Part shown: positions 10,425 through 22,474 of the stretch, one piece after another
Layout of the letters: each line of letters begins with the position of its first letter
Position numbering within the stretch: position 1 is the stretch's first letter
From: Blastomyces gilchristii SLH14081
Lineage: Eukaryota; Ascomycota; Eurotiomycetes; Onygenales; Ajellomycetaceae
Assembly (NCBI RefSeq): GCF_000003855.2
Contig: NW_003101681.1
Span: forward strand, 1,532,370 to 1,596,369
Reading direction: 5' to 3'
DNA length: 64,000 nucleotides
The notes under the pieces: generated by a model
Database searches by the model: none
The model's input: the letters and a program-made list of their open reading frames with translations, nothing else
What the model was told of the DNA's origin: nothing
Translations under genes and position numbers: made by a program

Positions 10425-10732
10425 TGTAAGAGGCCTACGCCGAATAGATCGGTATAATATTATAGGTCTTATATAACAAAGATAAAAATATTAGAGAAGG
10501 AAAGAAAGAGAAAGTGCGAGAATCAGTGATTGAGATGGATATTTATACGCATATGTGGTGATGTACGCGGTGGAGCTTCAGGGCGGGAGAATATACACAC
10601 ATTCATAGCAGCCGAGGATCAGTGATTGAGAATGGCTGAGAATCAGAGCATACATGTTTGAGAATGAAGTGATTGAAATCTGTGAAGTGTAATGAAATAG
10701 TCTATATAATTGATCAGGTGCAGCCTGCTACA
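10425..10732 (-). repeat. C1 3' LTR (308 bp)
   Basis: TGTAAGAGGCCTAC...CCTGCTACA. Together with the 5' LTR this gives the post-insertion mutation spectrum, because the two were identical on arrival. A polypurine tract (reverse complement of 10,733-10,750, reading CTGAAAGAGAGGGCTAA) abuts it. Confidence 0.93.
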
Positions 10733-13700
10733 TTAGCCCTCTCTTTCAGAAGCAGTTCTCATTGATTAAGGGCTGCTGTTTCAGATAATGCAGAACTCAG
10801 AGTTCAGGTTGATTAATTGTAGCTGACTTATTTCATAAGATATTACTGATCACAGTCACAGAGTCTCTTATTGAGAATATTCTCAATCTCTCACTCAAGC
10901 TCATTATCTTCTTCTATGATGTCTAGTGACTGTCAGTCAGAAGTCAGTTGAGAAGAGAACAGATCAGTGACAGCACAGCAGAGTAAGCTTGTATAAAATA
11001 CATCATGAATTTCTGATAATGTGTTAAGATAGTAGTTGTGACTATCTAGAACTTCTATCACTTTATACTTGATATGATAATAATCTAGTGTATGAGATGA
11101 ACATGTGATTCATATATTCTTAAGATTCAATCATATCAGATCTTCTATCTTATATTATTCAGCAGAATCTCAGTGAATATTGATTTAATTCTCTTAATCT
11201 TGTTTCACAGTTGTCATGAAGGCCTCTGCTCAATCACAGATATCTCAGAGTTTTGTTACTATATTATCAGTAATCTGAATTGAACTGTGAGAGTTCAGTA
11301 TAAACTGTGTAGTCTCTAGAAGATTCAACACTTTTATGTGATATCTGTGTGTAAGAAAGAACAGGCTTACATCTGTTGAAATAGTATCTTAACTGTTAAT
11401 AATGACCTCTGCATGTAGAAGAAGATCATGTCAATCATCTTATAAGTGATTACAGAACTTTCAGAGATAATTCTTCACAGTCTGAATTGTTCATTCTGAC
11501 ACACTATCAGTCTCAGAGTGATAGGCAGTTGATAGATAATATATAATCTTGAGAACTTGACAGATTCTTATTCAGAGAGCACTCACAAATTGACAGTCTT
11601 AATTCAATACTATAGATTTCAGTAATTCATGCATCTGATAGAATAAGCTCTATAGAAAAGCTTCAGTGACTTGTTCAGTATTCATCTTATTACAAGATTT
11701 TAATATTATATCTTTGCTCAGTTAATTTACAATGATCAGAATGTTTCTACAACTCTTACTCTCAGATAGATTGATAGTGAAGTTAATTACTACATCTCAT
11801 CAGATTCTATTGAAAACATTGAGTGATTTTAATAGACATTTTCTACAGTTCTTTCATGAGATAATAGAAGAATAGTAATTGTAGTTTCAGATGAAGTATC
11901 TGATGCTGTTTAATATCTCAGATCAGTAGAACTCTCAGAAGATCATTTTATACAGTTATTTATAGCCTGAATAATCAGTTATATATAAATTATACATCTC
12001 TTGCATTATCTGAGTGTGTAAGAGTTCAGAGTGAGAAACTCAGTATCATTTATAAAATCATAGAATATTATTATTATCAATTGAACATTCTGAGATATCA
12101 GTTCTTATACATAGTTCTGAGAGAAATCAGAGTGCTTCTTGATATACTGCTTCAGTGAGAATCTGAAGAAGTTTATTCATCTGAGCTGCTGTATATCACA
12201 GTTTATTCAGTGTAGAGAAAGTGAAGATATCAATAACAGTTCTAACTGAGAAAGTATGTATAGTGTCATGAACTGTTTCATCTTAATTAACTAGTATCTT
12301 TGAGTTCAAGAGTCAGTGCTCTCAGTTCATTCAGTGAGTATCTATTACATCAGATAGTATATCTTGCTCTTATTATAAGAGAGCATCTGTCATTGAGTTC
12401 TAGCTATCAGAATGATAGTGTATTGTAAAATGAAAGTGACTTAAGAACTCAGATTATCACATCTGTCATTCAGTGAGTTTATAAGTAGTTATAAAGTATT
12501 TGAGATTCTTATAATCTATGACTATCTCAAATTCAGAGATACTTTGAAGTTCAGAGTCTCATTCTTCTAAACAGTGTATAATTATAAGAAGTTTCTTATC
12601 ATAGATCTCATAATTGCATTCAGCAGAACTCAGTTTCTTAAATATGAAAGTACATAATTATAGAATCTCTTTATTATCATATTATAATATCACTTCTTCT
12701 ATTATATAATCAGAGAAATCAGCTTCAATAACTATCTTACAATCAGAATTAAATATTATTAGTAGAGAAGTATTAATGAATATCTTCTTTATCTGTGTAA
12801 ATACAGCTTCAGTATTCACTGATTATTGAAATACTGAGTCTTTCTTAGTAAGATCTATAAGTGATCTCATAATATCTGAGAAGTTTCATATAAATTGCTG
12901 ATAGAAGTTAGCAAATGTGATGAAGCTTTATACATTTTTCACAGTACACAGAGCTTCTCATTCAAGAATGGCAGAGACTTTCTCAGAATTCATTCAAATT
13001 CTCTTATCAGCTTCTATAATAAAACTCAGATACTTGATACTCTTGACTTTAAAATCATACTTATCAATATCTATCAGTAGTTCTGCTTCTTATAGTCATT
13101 GTAATATCTTTCACACATGCTCTTGATATTCTTTTCTGAATTCATCAGTGAAGATGAGAATGTTATCTAGATAAGCAGATACAAACTTATTAAGAAAATC
13201 TCAGAGTACTCAGTTAATATACTTCTGAAATATACTGAGAGTGTTAGTCAGTTTAAAGAGTGTGATTATTCATTCAAAGAGGTTATAACATGTTCAGAAT
13301 GCTGTAAGCTATTTATCTTCTTCAGTGATATAAATTCTATGAAATGTGATGATAATATCTAGTTTTATAAATCATTGAGCTTGTCTGATTCATGCTAGAG
13401 TTTCATTGATGAGAGATAAGAGATATTAATCTTTCTTTATCAATCTGTTCAGATCTCAGTAGTTCACACAGAATCAGAGTTCTTTATCTAGTTTCTTTGT
13501 AAAGAGAATAGAGACTGTGATGAAAGAGTTGCTAATATATATGAATTCTTTATTCAGCAGATCATTGAGTGTCTTTTAAAGAAGAAGGAGTTCATCTCAG
13601 AATATATTATAAAGAGAGTCTTATAACAGTTCAGAATTCTTATCATTCTTTTTCTCTAACTTGATACTGTGATTCACTTCAGAATCTTATAAGAGAAGTA

Positions 13701-15767
13701 TATTTATAATATTATCTTGTCAGAAGACATCTAGATATTCATGATATTATTGAGAAAGTTTTGTATAAGAATCTGTTATTATAATATAAGATAATTTTTC
13801 TAGAGTCTTTTTGATATTGATCAGACTGACAGAATAGATTGACATATGATTCTGCTATTAGTGATTCTTTCAGCAACTTCTTTTTCTGAGTATTTTATAG
13901 ACATTGACAGAGATCTGTGTCAGATCAATAGTCTTATGAACATCATCTTCATGAATTCTATCATTATTAGAGAATATCAAGCTTCTGTTTTAAGTATTCA
14001 ATAAGATGCCTTGTTCAGATAGTCAGGCAAGTTCTAGCATAAGATTGTAATCAAGATTATCAACTTTATATATATAGACATCTTCATATTGATGTTCTCT
14101 CACATCTATGATCAGCTTCATTATGTAATAGATATAAATGTCTTTTGAATCATTAAATTCTGTGAGAAGTTGAGGTTTTGATAAAGAAATACACTGAAGG
14201 TTATAATATCTTACAACTGAAGATTTTATTATTGTATAGTGATATAGACTGCTGTCTATCATGGCTTTCATATTATATATATTATCAATCACAGTAGATA
14301 CAAGAATTGTATTCATTGTCATCTTCTCTTCAAATTATTATCATTTAATCTCTTCAAGCTTCTGTTTATGAATTTGAATAGAAGCTAATCTTTTCTCTGT
14401 TTCACTGAGACATTCTCATAATTATCTTCTGAATCTTTCTCTAATGTAATATGATTGATGTGAACAGATGCTGATTTATTCTTTGAATGAGAAGACACTG
14501 ATCTTTCTCTCAAGTATAAAGATATATAGATTGATCAGCAGTTGAAAGCAATGTATTCTGATCAGTTACAGTTAATGTATACTTCACATTAATATCAATC
14601 AGTGATTTCTTCAGAAGTGATCTCAGAGACTCAGAAGCCTGTCTGAACAGTGAAGACTCTTGCTTATATGTAGATATTCAAGTCTACTCAATTCATGATA
14701 TCTGTATCATTGTTATTTCTCAGTGCAGATGTATAAGTCACTGAGATGTAACATCTTCTATCACTGTTCTATATATTCTTAAGCTTAGTAAGACAGTCAT
14801 TCATTATTCAGAGCTGTGTATAGAAGTCTTTATAAGTCTGATCTTTATCTACACTTACAAGAACTTGTAAGAGTTTGAAAGTTAATATCTTCTTGAGCAT
14901 GCTAATCTTTATTCAATTCTTTCAAGATTAATCATCTGCTTCTAGAATCTTGATGTTGAAGTTAGAAATGAATATTATAAGAGAAATGTTTCTCTGTCAG
15001 ATACTCTGTAGTCAATCTAATACTTTCTGTTATATAACAGTATCTCAGAACAGAATATCAAGATATTTCATGATATGATCAGGCATTTATAACACTGATT
15101 CATATGCTTTTATTTATAAATGAAACTTCTGTTTCATGTGATCTTTCAATTATTCATTGATATATCAATCTTGATTAATTAATGAACTGATGACATCTTT
15201 ATCTATACTCAGTTTCATAAGCATTTTCATTCTTCATGATGAGTAGAGAGTGAGATCAGAAGTATTAAAATATATAGAAGTATCTAAGTATTCTTTCAGT
15301 ACTTTTGTATTCAATTCTGTAAATGTTAAAATTGTATGAGTTAGTCATTGAATCTCTTTATATTGATGTTATTGAGTTGCATGTATATCAGCTATTTATT
15401 ATTATTATAGTTTCAACATTACTTAAAGTCACTGTGACACTGCATCTATACTTGTGTTCAAGGGTTTCATATTATCATTAAACATGATTATATTAATCAT
15501 TGAATATGTAATCATATTCTCATACATCTAAGTGTCAGAACTCTCAGGTCTTTCACTGATATTCTCTTATAAGATCTTATTCTCTTTGTAAGATCTTATT
15601 ACAGAGTCAGAATGACTGATGAGCAAGCTTCTATCTGAGAACTATCTGAGAACTCAGTGTCTGCTTAACTGTTTAACTGTTTCTCTATTTCTTCTATGTT
15701 ATTACACATTTGAATATCTCTTGATGAATAATCATTTCTGATAAGAAGATGACAAATATTTTTATAG
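10733..15767 (-). pseudogene. C1 gag-pol, inactivated
   Basis: Reads on the minus strand from 15,767 to 10,733. Gag lies roughly 15,700-14,330. The aspartic protease domain is open for 99 codons at 14,322-14,023 and contains AMIDSSLYHYTII, where DSS replaces the usual DSG. RT has YLDN at 13,173-13,162, from YLDD. RNase H and integrase follow down to about 11,000. A chromodomain lies near 10,920-10,770 (ENILNKRL...YLMKW, with Trp codons turned to TGA). Chromodomains in this family steer integration to marked histones (family knowledge). Many in-frame TGA, TAA and TAG codons mean no protein is made. Its compact size is normal for the family. Confidence 0.8.
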
Positions 15768-16075
15768 TGTAAGAGGTCTACACTGAATAGATCAGTATAA
15801 TATTATAGATCTTATATAACAAAGATAAAAATGTTAGAGAAGAAAAGAAAGAGAAAGTGTGAGAATCAGTGATCAAGGTGGATATTTATATGTGTATGTG
15901 GTGATGTACGCGGTGGAGCTTCGGGGCGGGAGAATATACGCGCGTTTGTAGCAGCCGAGGATCGGCGATTGAGAATGGCTGAGAATCGGAGTGTACATGT
16001 TCGAGAATGAAGTGATTGGGATCTGTGGAGTGTAACGGAATAGTCTATATGATTGATCGGGCGCAGCCCGCCACA
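15768..16075 (-). repeat. C1 5' LTR (308 bp), outer half barely mutated
   Basis: TGTAAGAGGTCTAC...GCAGCCCGCCACA. The right part (about 15,905-16,075) keeps many CpGs (for example GTACGCGGTGGAGC and GGGCGGGAG), while the left part and the partner LTR have lost most of theirs. A TATA-like ATATAAATATCC lies on the minus strand near 15,885. Confidence 0.93.
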
Positions 16076-16080
16076 TCACA

Positions 16081-16299
16081 GATTCCGCTGAAAGCTCTGA
16101 TTCTCAGTCACTGATTCTCAGCTGAAAAAACTCATGAAATTTCTATTCTTTCACCCCGAAGCTTCACTGCATATGCATATAAATATTCACTTCAATTGCT
16201 GATTTCTGCACTTTCTCTTACTTTTCTTCTCTAATGTTTTTCACTTTGTTATATAAGATTTATATATTATATCAATCTATTCAGTGTAAGCCTCTTACA
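16081..16299 (+). repeat. C2 5' LTR, right piece
   Basis: 219 bases ending CCTCTTACA. With 10,373-10,424 it makes 271 bases, equal to the C2 3' LTR. Confidence 0.88.
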
Positions 16300-18330
16300 C
16301 TTGAAAAACATTTATTATCTTCTTATTAGAAATGATTACTCACTGAGATATCTGAATGCATAACAATGTGTAAGAAATAGAGAAACAGTTAAACAGTTAA
16401 AGTGAACACTGAGTTCTTAGATAGAAGCTTGCTTATCAGTAGACTGACCGCTGAGACCATGAATTTCATATTTGATTTCATTTGATCTGGTCTCATACAT
16501 TTCTTGGTGTGAATCCCACTGAGACTAGTCATTAAAAAAACATGCAAAGTGACTATATATCAGATCTTAAAATGAAACCATGACTTGAAAAAAATGAGAA
16601 AGTGATCTCATTTGGTCTCATTTAGTCTCATTCTTGATATAAAGTTACTATTTTTAGACATTTTAAGGTTTCTTTTAGACTATTTTTAATTTTTTAAAAA
16701 GTAATGCTTTTTGATAATACTCAAATAAGATTTAAAGTCATTTAAAGCAATAAAAATAATTTAAATTGAGAAGTGAAAATCATGATCTCATTTGAAAAAT
16801 GTGATAAGAGTAGACAGTAAGTCTCACTGAAACAGTATGAGACTACTATCTAATGTTAAAACTGTGTAATGAGATCAGTCAAATTGATAATGAAACTATT
16901 AAAAAATCTGGTCCTGGTCTCAGACACAGTCACACAGTCAGTCTACTTATCAGTTACTCTGACTCTGTAACAAGATCTTACAAAGAGAATATATCACATA
17001 TCTAACAATCAATATAATCATATCTAACAATAATATGAAAGAACTCTTAAATGCGAGTATAGACATGATATCACAGTGACTCTGAGCAATGTTGAAATTA
17101 CAATAGTAACAGATAGCTGATATGCATGCAACTTAACAACTTCAATACAAGGAAATTCAATAATTAACTCAACAAGAAATTCATGCAATTTCAATATCTA
17201 TAGAATTAAATATAAAAGCACTGAAAGAACACTTACATACTTCTGTATATTTTAATACTTCTGATCTCACTCTCTACTCATCATGAAGAATGAAAATGCT
17301 TGTGAAACTGAGTATAGATAAAGATATCATTGTTTTACTAATTAATTAAGATTGATATATCAATGAATGATTGAAGAATCACATGAAACAGAAGTTTTAT
17401 TCATGAATAAAAGTATGTGAACTAGTGTTGTGAATATCTGATAATATTATTAAATATCTTGATATTCTGTTCTGAGACACTGCTATATAACAGAAAGCAT
17501 TAAATTGATTACAGAGTGATTAACAGAGAAACACTTCTCTTATAACATTTATCTCTGACTTTGATATCAAGATTCTAGAAGCAGGTAATCAATCTTAAGA
17601 GAATTAAATGAAGATTAGCATACTTAAGAAGATATTAACTTTCGAACTTTTACAGACTCTTGTAAGTGTAGATGAAGACCAGACTTATGAAGATTTCTGT
17701 GTACAACTTCAGACATTGAATAACTGTCTTATCAAGCTCAAGAGTATACAGAACAGTGATAGAAGATGTTATACTTATACATCTATGCTGAGAAATAACT
17801 CAGTCACTTATACATCTGCACTGAGAAATAACAACAATAATGTAGATATTATAAATTAAGTAGACTTGAATATCTATATATAAGCAAGAGTCTCTGCTGT
17901 CTGAACAGACTTCTGAGTTTCTAGAATCACTTCTGAAGAAGTCACTGATTAATATTAATAAGAGATATATATTAATTGTAACAGATCAGAACACATTACT
18001 TTTAACTACTAATCAGTCTATATATCTTCTCACTTAAGAGAAAGATCAGTATCTTTTTATTCAAAGAATGAATCAGCATCTGTTCATGTTGATCACATTG
18101 CATTGAAGAAAGATTCAGAAGATAACTATGAAGATACTCTGAAACAGGGAAAAGATTAGCTTCTGTTCAAATTTACAAACAAAAGCTTGAAGAGATTGAA
18201 TAATAATAATTTGAAGAGAAAATGACAATGAATGCAATTCTTGTATTTACTGTGATTGATAACATGTATAATATGACAGTCATAGTAGACAGTGATCTAT
18301 ACTATTATACAATGATTAAATCTTCAGTTG
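16300..18330 (+). pseudogene. C2 gag and start of protease, inactivated
   Basis: Mirror image of the C1 gag, read on the + strand and interrupted by D2 (16,440-16,945). An open stretch of 83 codons (17,608-17,859) includes SVDEDQTYEDFCVQLQTLN and belongs to the retroviral gag region. At 18,222 the protease starts (MTMNAILVFTVIDNMYNM), collinear with the C1 protease, and runs into the LINE target site at 18,331. RIP-type stops break the frame. C2 pol resumes at 41,599. Confidence 0.75.
16440..16945 (+). mobile_element. D2: hAT-like MITE (506 bp)
   Basis: TAGACTGACCG at the left, CAGTCAGTCTA at the right. The exact 8-bp duplication is CTTATCAG (16,432-16,439 and 16,946-16,953). The empty site is seen in C1 as CTCATCAG (reverse complement, near 15,620), confirming the borders. 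Confidence 0.93.
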
Positions 18331-18344
18331 TAAGATATTATAAT

Positions 18345-20023
18345 TAAAAAAAAAGCGCCCCACCACGAACTCGCTCAATTTTTCGAATAAGAACCCGCCG
18401 ATAGATTCATTGAAAAGCCCTCGATCATATGAGCATTTTGACCCCATCGCCGACCGCATACCCCGTGTGGTGGTGGAGTTATCCAGCCAAATGTGAACCA
18501 GACATTGTTCGAAACTCCTGTGTGGGATTATCCTCTGTTCACCCCTACCACACCACAACCCTGGGCCAAATTGCCATACAAATTATAAGGTGAAGAGACC
18601 TAATCATATACGTCAATCTTCTTGATTTTGAAAGATCCCTGATCTGTAATTGTGAAGATATCTGAGAAGTAACTTTCATAAAAACCCTGTCTATCTTTGA
18701 TGTTTCAAAACATCAACACCAAGTCTCACTCATATACTGCCCTTCTCAATCTGGCTCATCTTCAGCAGAAAAATACAAAAAGATATCTTAGTCATAGAAT
18801 TAAGCATATAATCAACAGACATATCTGAAGTGCATTCTTCATGAAAAACCCTCTCTGTTTTTGATGTATCAAGACATCAACATCAAGTTTCACTCTTGTA
18901 TCACCTCTTTCAATCTGGCTCATTCTCAGTAGAAAAATATCAAGAGATATCTCAGTAACTGTACTTAATACATAATCAGCAGATATGATAACTATAAAAT
19001 CAGTATACTTTAAGATCTGACTGAGTCTTTGATCTCTGCACAGTGAGATATATTAAATCTAGTTTTAATATCTCAATATTCAATAGATTCTGCAAGAGAT
19101 TGAGAACAGCAATACCAGATTTCTATTGAATTTAAGAATTAACTCTATATTAATATAATCATTGACAAAGTCTTCTATTTTAAAATATAAGTAATCAGTT
19201 TCTCTACATTCTGCTGATAATATTTACATTATTATATAGAAATAGACTTATATTCTCTATAATATCAAGACTCTGAAGAGAGAAAGTCTTGATAGAGAGT
19301 ATATAGTAGTGTATATCTTAGCAGTTTCTATCTCATTTCTCTGCAGCAGTTAATGTAAAAAAAAGATTTTAGAAATAGTTTTTTACTTCTCTTGAAAAAG
19401 TAAGATATTTTTCTCTGAATTTTATACAATATTCTTATAAAGAATTAAAAACAGAGTTGTTTTCTATTATAATTTCATATTCTTTTAAATAAGAATTACT
19501 TTTTCAGTGACTGAAGAGCTTTTATTAATACTTAATTCTTTTTTACACTCTTTATTAACTGATTTAAGTTGTATACTTGTTGTGTGAGAAGAATTGAATA
19601 ATTTAGAATAAAATTGAATAGTTTTAATCAATTTCTCTGCAAAAAATTAATTTATTATTTATCAGTTTTTCTCTCAAAAACTGTCATATTATCTGATTTA
19701 TTATTAATTGATATCATACTTTTTCTCACTGTATCTCAAGAAAGAGATTGTAAAGATTTTATTGATTTATCTTAAAAATCAATTTTAGTTTATTAGATTC
19801 TCTTCAAAAATCTAATCTAGTTACTCAACTAGTGTGAAAAAAATCAGATATTTTATACATAAAAGTCTTTTATTCTTCTTTTGAAACAGTCTGATCAACT
19901 TTTCAATTGAAAACAGACTTAGAAATCTCTTAATTGAAACAGTCTGATCAACTTTTCAATTTAAAAAAGTTCAATAAATATCTCAATTGAAGCAGTCTGA
20001 TCAACTTTTCATTGAGTAAGAAC
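18345..20023 (+). promoter_or_regulatory. LINE L1 5' UTR with internal repeats
   Basis: The first ~240 bases keep CpG and GC (GCGCCCCACCACGAACTCGC). Two copies of a ~155-base unit follow with a 163-bp offset (from about 18,675 and 18,838). A second repeat of 53-bp period carries TTGAAACAGTCTGATCAAC three times (19,881, 19,934, 19,987). LINE promoters are internal, and leaders built from tandem units often carry promoter activity; that function is inferred. Confidence 0.7.
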
Positions 20024-21600
20024 AATGAGTTCAAAAGTACACTCAGTTGATGTGAAAAAAGATACTTTCTCAAATACTATTCCTGAGATTGAAATTATAA
20101 AGAGAAGAAAGAAACAAGAAATAGAGAAATAACAAGTTCTTGAAATACAGAAACTTGAAAAAGTAAGTAAAATTCTTGAAAAGCAGTGTCTGAGTAAGTT
20201 GAATGAAGAAGTTCTATTAATTCTTTATACTCAGGCTAGATAACTACAGAAAGTGATTAAGTTCAAACTTAGAATTTTAAACACAGTTCTAAAAACTTTG
20301 AAAATTTCTAATATAATCACTGACTCTTCAGTTTACTCTTCTTTCTTTTCTACTTCTTCTTCTTCTTCTTCTTTAAATTAGAAGAAAATATATACTTAAG
20401 CAGCTGAATCTGCTATCTCTAAATCTGCTGTCTCAAAATCTGCTCAAAATCCTGAGAAAACTGAGAAGAATACTACTCATACTTCTACTTATAAAAAAGT
20501 AAAGAAAAAAATGCAAAAAGAGAAAAACTTTCAAATCTTCAGAAATAGAAGACTTATTCTCAAAGTCTTAAATTAGAATATCTTACAAAGAAACAAGTTA
20601 AACTCAAATCTTATTTTCAGAATCAGAAATGAAATTAATCAGTAGTTCTTTTCTCAGTTGATAACTAATATTAAAGTTCAAAAATCAGTTATAGCTTCAA
20701 TTGAGTTATCATTCTTTGAAAACTTTATCATTCTGACTATAATACCTGAATTCAGTGCAGAATTCCTTATTCAGAATAAGAATCTCTGAAAATCAGCAGT
20801 AGAATCTTTATTAAATACAATAATTCTATCTAAGAGAGATGAAAAGTGAGATAAATTCATTCTTTATAATATTTCAGTTGAAATTTTTGACTGTGAAGAA
20901 GGAATACTACTTCTTAAAAATGAATTAGAAGAATACAACTCTATTCAACTGAGAAAAGAGTCTGTATAACTAAATTTAATTAAGTTCAGATAAAGTAGAA
21001 GAAATGCCTCTGTTCTAGTATATATAAAGATACTTAAACAGTCAAAGATCTCTGAAGTAAGAGTAGCAGATTTGAAAATGAGAGTTCATAAATACAAAGA
21101 CTCAAGAATGAATCTCAAAGCTCAAACACAGTGTTCAAACTATCAAAGATATGAATACTTTGTAATCTCATATTTTAGAGACTCAAAATATGCATTCTGT
21201 GTCAGAGATCACAAAACTAGTGAGTATAAATATGAAACATGTTTAAAAAGAGATGAAATATGTCAACACACTTTGCTTAAGTGCTCTAATTGTAAAGAAA
21301 AACATGTATCTAGTTTAAAAGAATGTATATTTACTTCAAGAACTCAAAAGAACTGAAGAAAAGATGAAGCTCAAAGTCAATCTAGAACTGAAGAGAAGAG
21401 TCAAGTCAGTAAATCTACAACTGCAAGCTTAAAAAGAAGAAACTCTCAACTATCTAAATCTTCAAACTTCAATTCTTCAGCTAAATGTAAACAGAATTTG
21501 AATTCTCAAACTTCTGTTAAGATTAGAGAATTGAGAAATGACTCTGATAATAAACTAGATATAATGTAAGCAGTTGAGATTCCTACTTTTTAAAATAGTT
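20024..21600 (+). pseudogene. LINE ORF1 (gag-like, zinc knuckles), broken
   Basis: The ATG at 20,024 opens MSSKVHSVDVKKDTFSNTIP, followed by a charged coiled region with Q-to-stop changes. The best preserved part is an open 94-codon stretch at 21,072-21,356. It has the Cys/His spacing typical of I/Tad1 ORF1 proteins, including CAFCVRDHKTSEYKYETC and CSNCKEKHVSSLKEC near its end; some Cys and His codons have become Tyr. ORF1 proteins bind LINE RNA and chaperone it into the particle (family knowledge). In-frame TAA and TAG codons elsewhere make it non-functional. Confidence 0.78.
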
Positions 21601-22216
21601 ATAATCTACTATCTGATGATAGTGATTAGATTCTACTCAATCTCTACTCTCTTTTAGTATGAATATACAACAAAAATAACAAAAAAAGTTTAAAAACTCT
21701 TCAAAAATCACATTTATTCAAAATAATGTGAATAGAAACTCAAATTGTATTTATTCTTATCTTCAAATTAAATTTGAATAAAAAGTTGATTTTATACTAC
21801 TTCAGAAACTGAATTTTAATGCTGAGCAAAAATACATCATTTCTTATTCAAGCTACTACTGCTTTCTATCTCAAAAGTCTGAGATAAAGTCAAGAGTAGT
21901 GATCTATGAAAGAAAGAGATCAAGATATCAATTTAATCTAAGATTTAATATCATGTCTGACTCTGATATTCTGGTGAGTGATATTATAGATAAAGAGAAT
22001 GAGTTTAATACTATACAGCTTATAAATATCTATAATGAAAAGTCATTGAAGAAAAATAACAATATCTGAATAATTAATAGAGAATTTCTAAACATAACTT
22101 CATTAAGAAACTCTATAATTATAGAAGATTTCAATGCACATCATCTCTGATGAAATTTAGAATGCAAGAGAGTAGTAAGAGCTGATAATCTGATTGAATG
22201 AATCTTTGAGCATTCA

Positions 22217-22474
22217 TGTAAGAATAAGTGCTCGCAGGCGATTATTTGAGTGTTTGCAGCTTGACGTGATATGTACTGTTAACTACTAGAAGTATTCATG
22301 ATAGAAAGATAAAATGTAGAGATCAAATATATAATAGCATTCAAGCTGAGTTATGAATAGTATTCACAAACTCCAGTCTATATAGTTATGTATAGTCAAG
22401 AGCCGCTAGCTCTATTAGTTACATGAGAGATAGAAATAGAGATAAAGAATTCATAAGAAGCAGAATTTCTTACA
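22217..22474 (-). repeat. A1 3' LTR (258 bp)
   Basis: TGTAAGAATAAGTGCTCGC...ATTTCTTACA, with terminal inverted repeat TGTAAGAA/TTCTTACA. Confidence 0.94.

Larger units (their letters stand above)
10425..16075 (-). mobile_element. C1: complete 5.65-kb family C chromovirus
   Basis: Flanked by the exact 5-bp duplication TCACA (10,420-10,424 and 16,076-16,080) inside the C2 5' LTR. Both LTRs are 308 bases. The internal region on the minus strand runs gag, protease, RT, RNase H, integrase, chromodomain and a polypurine tract, the standard order of a MAGGY-type chromovirus. No other insertion lies inside it. All frames are broken by RIP-type stops. Confidence 0.93.
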
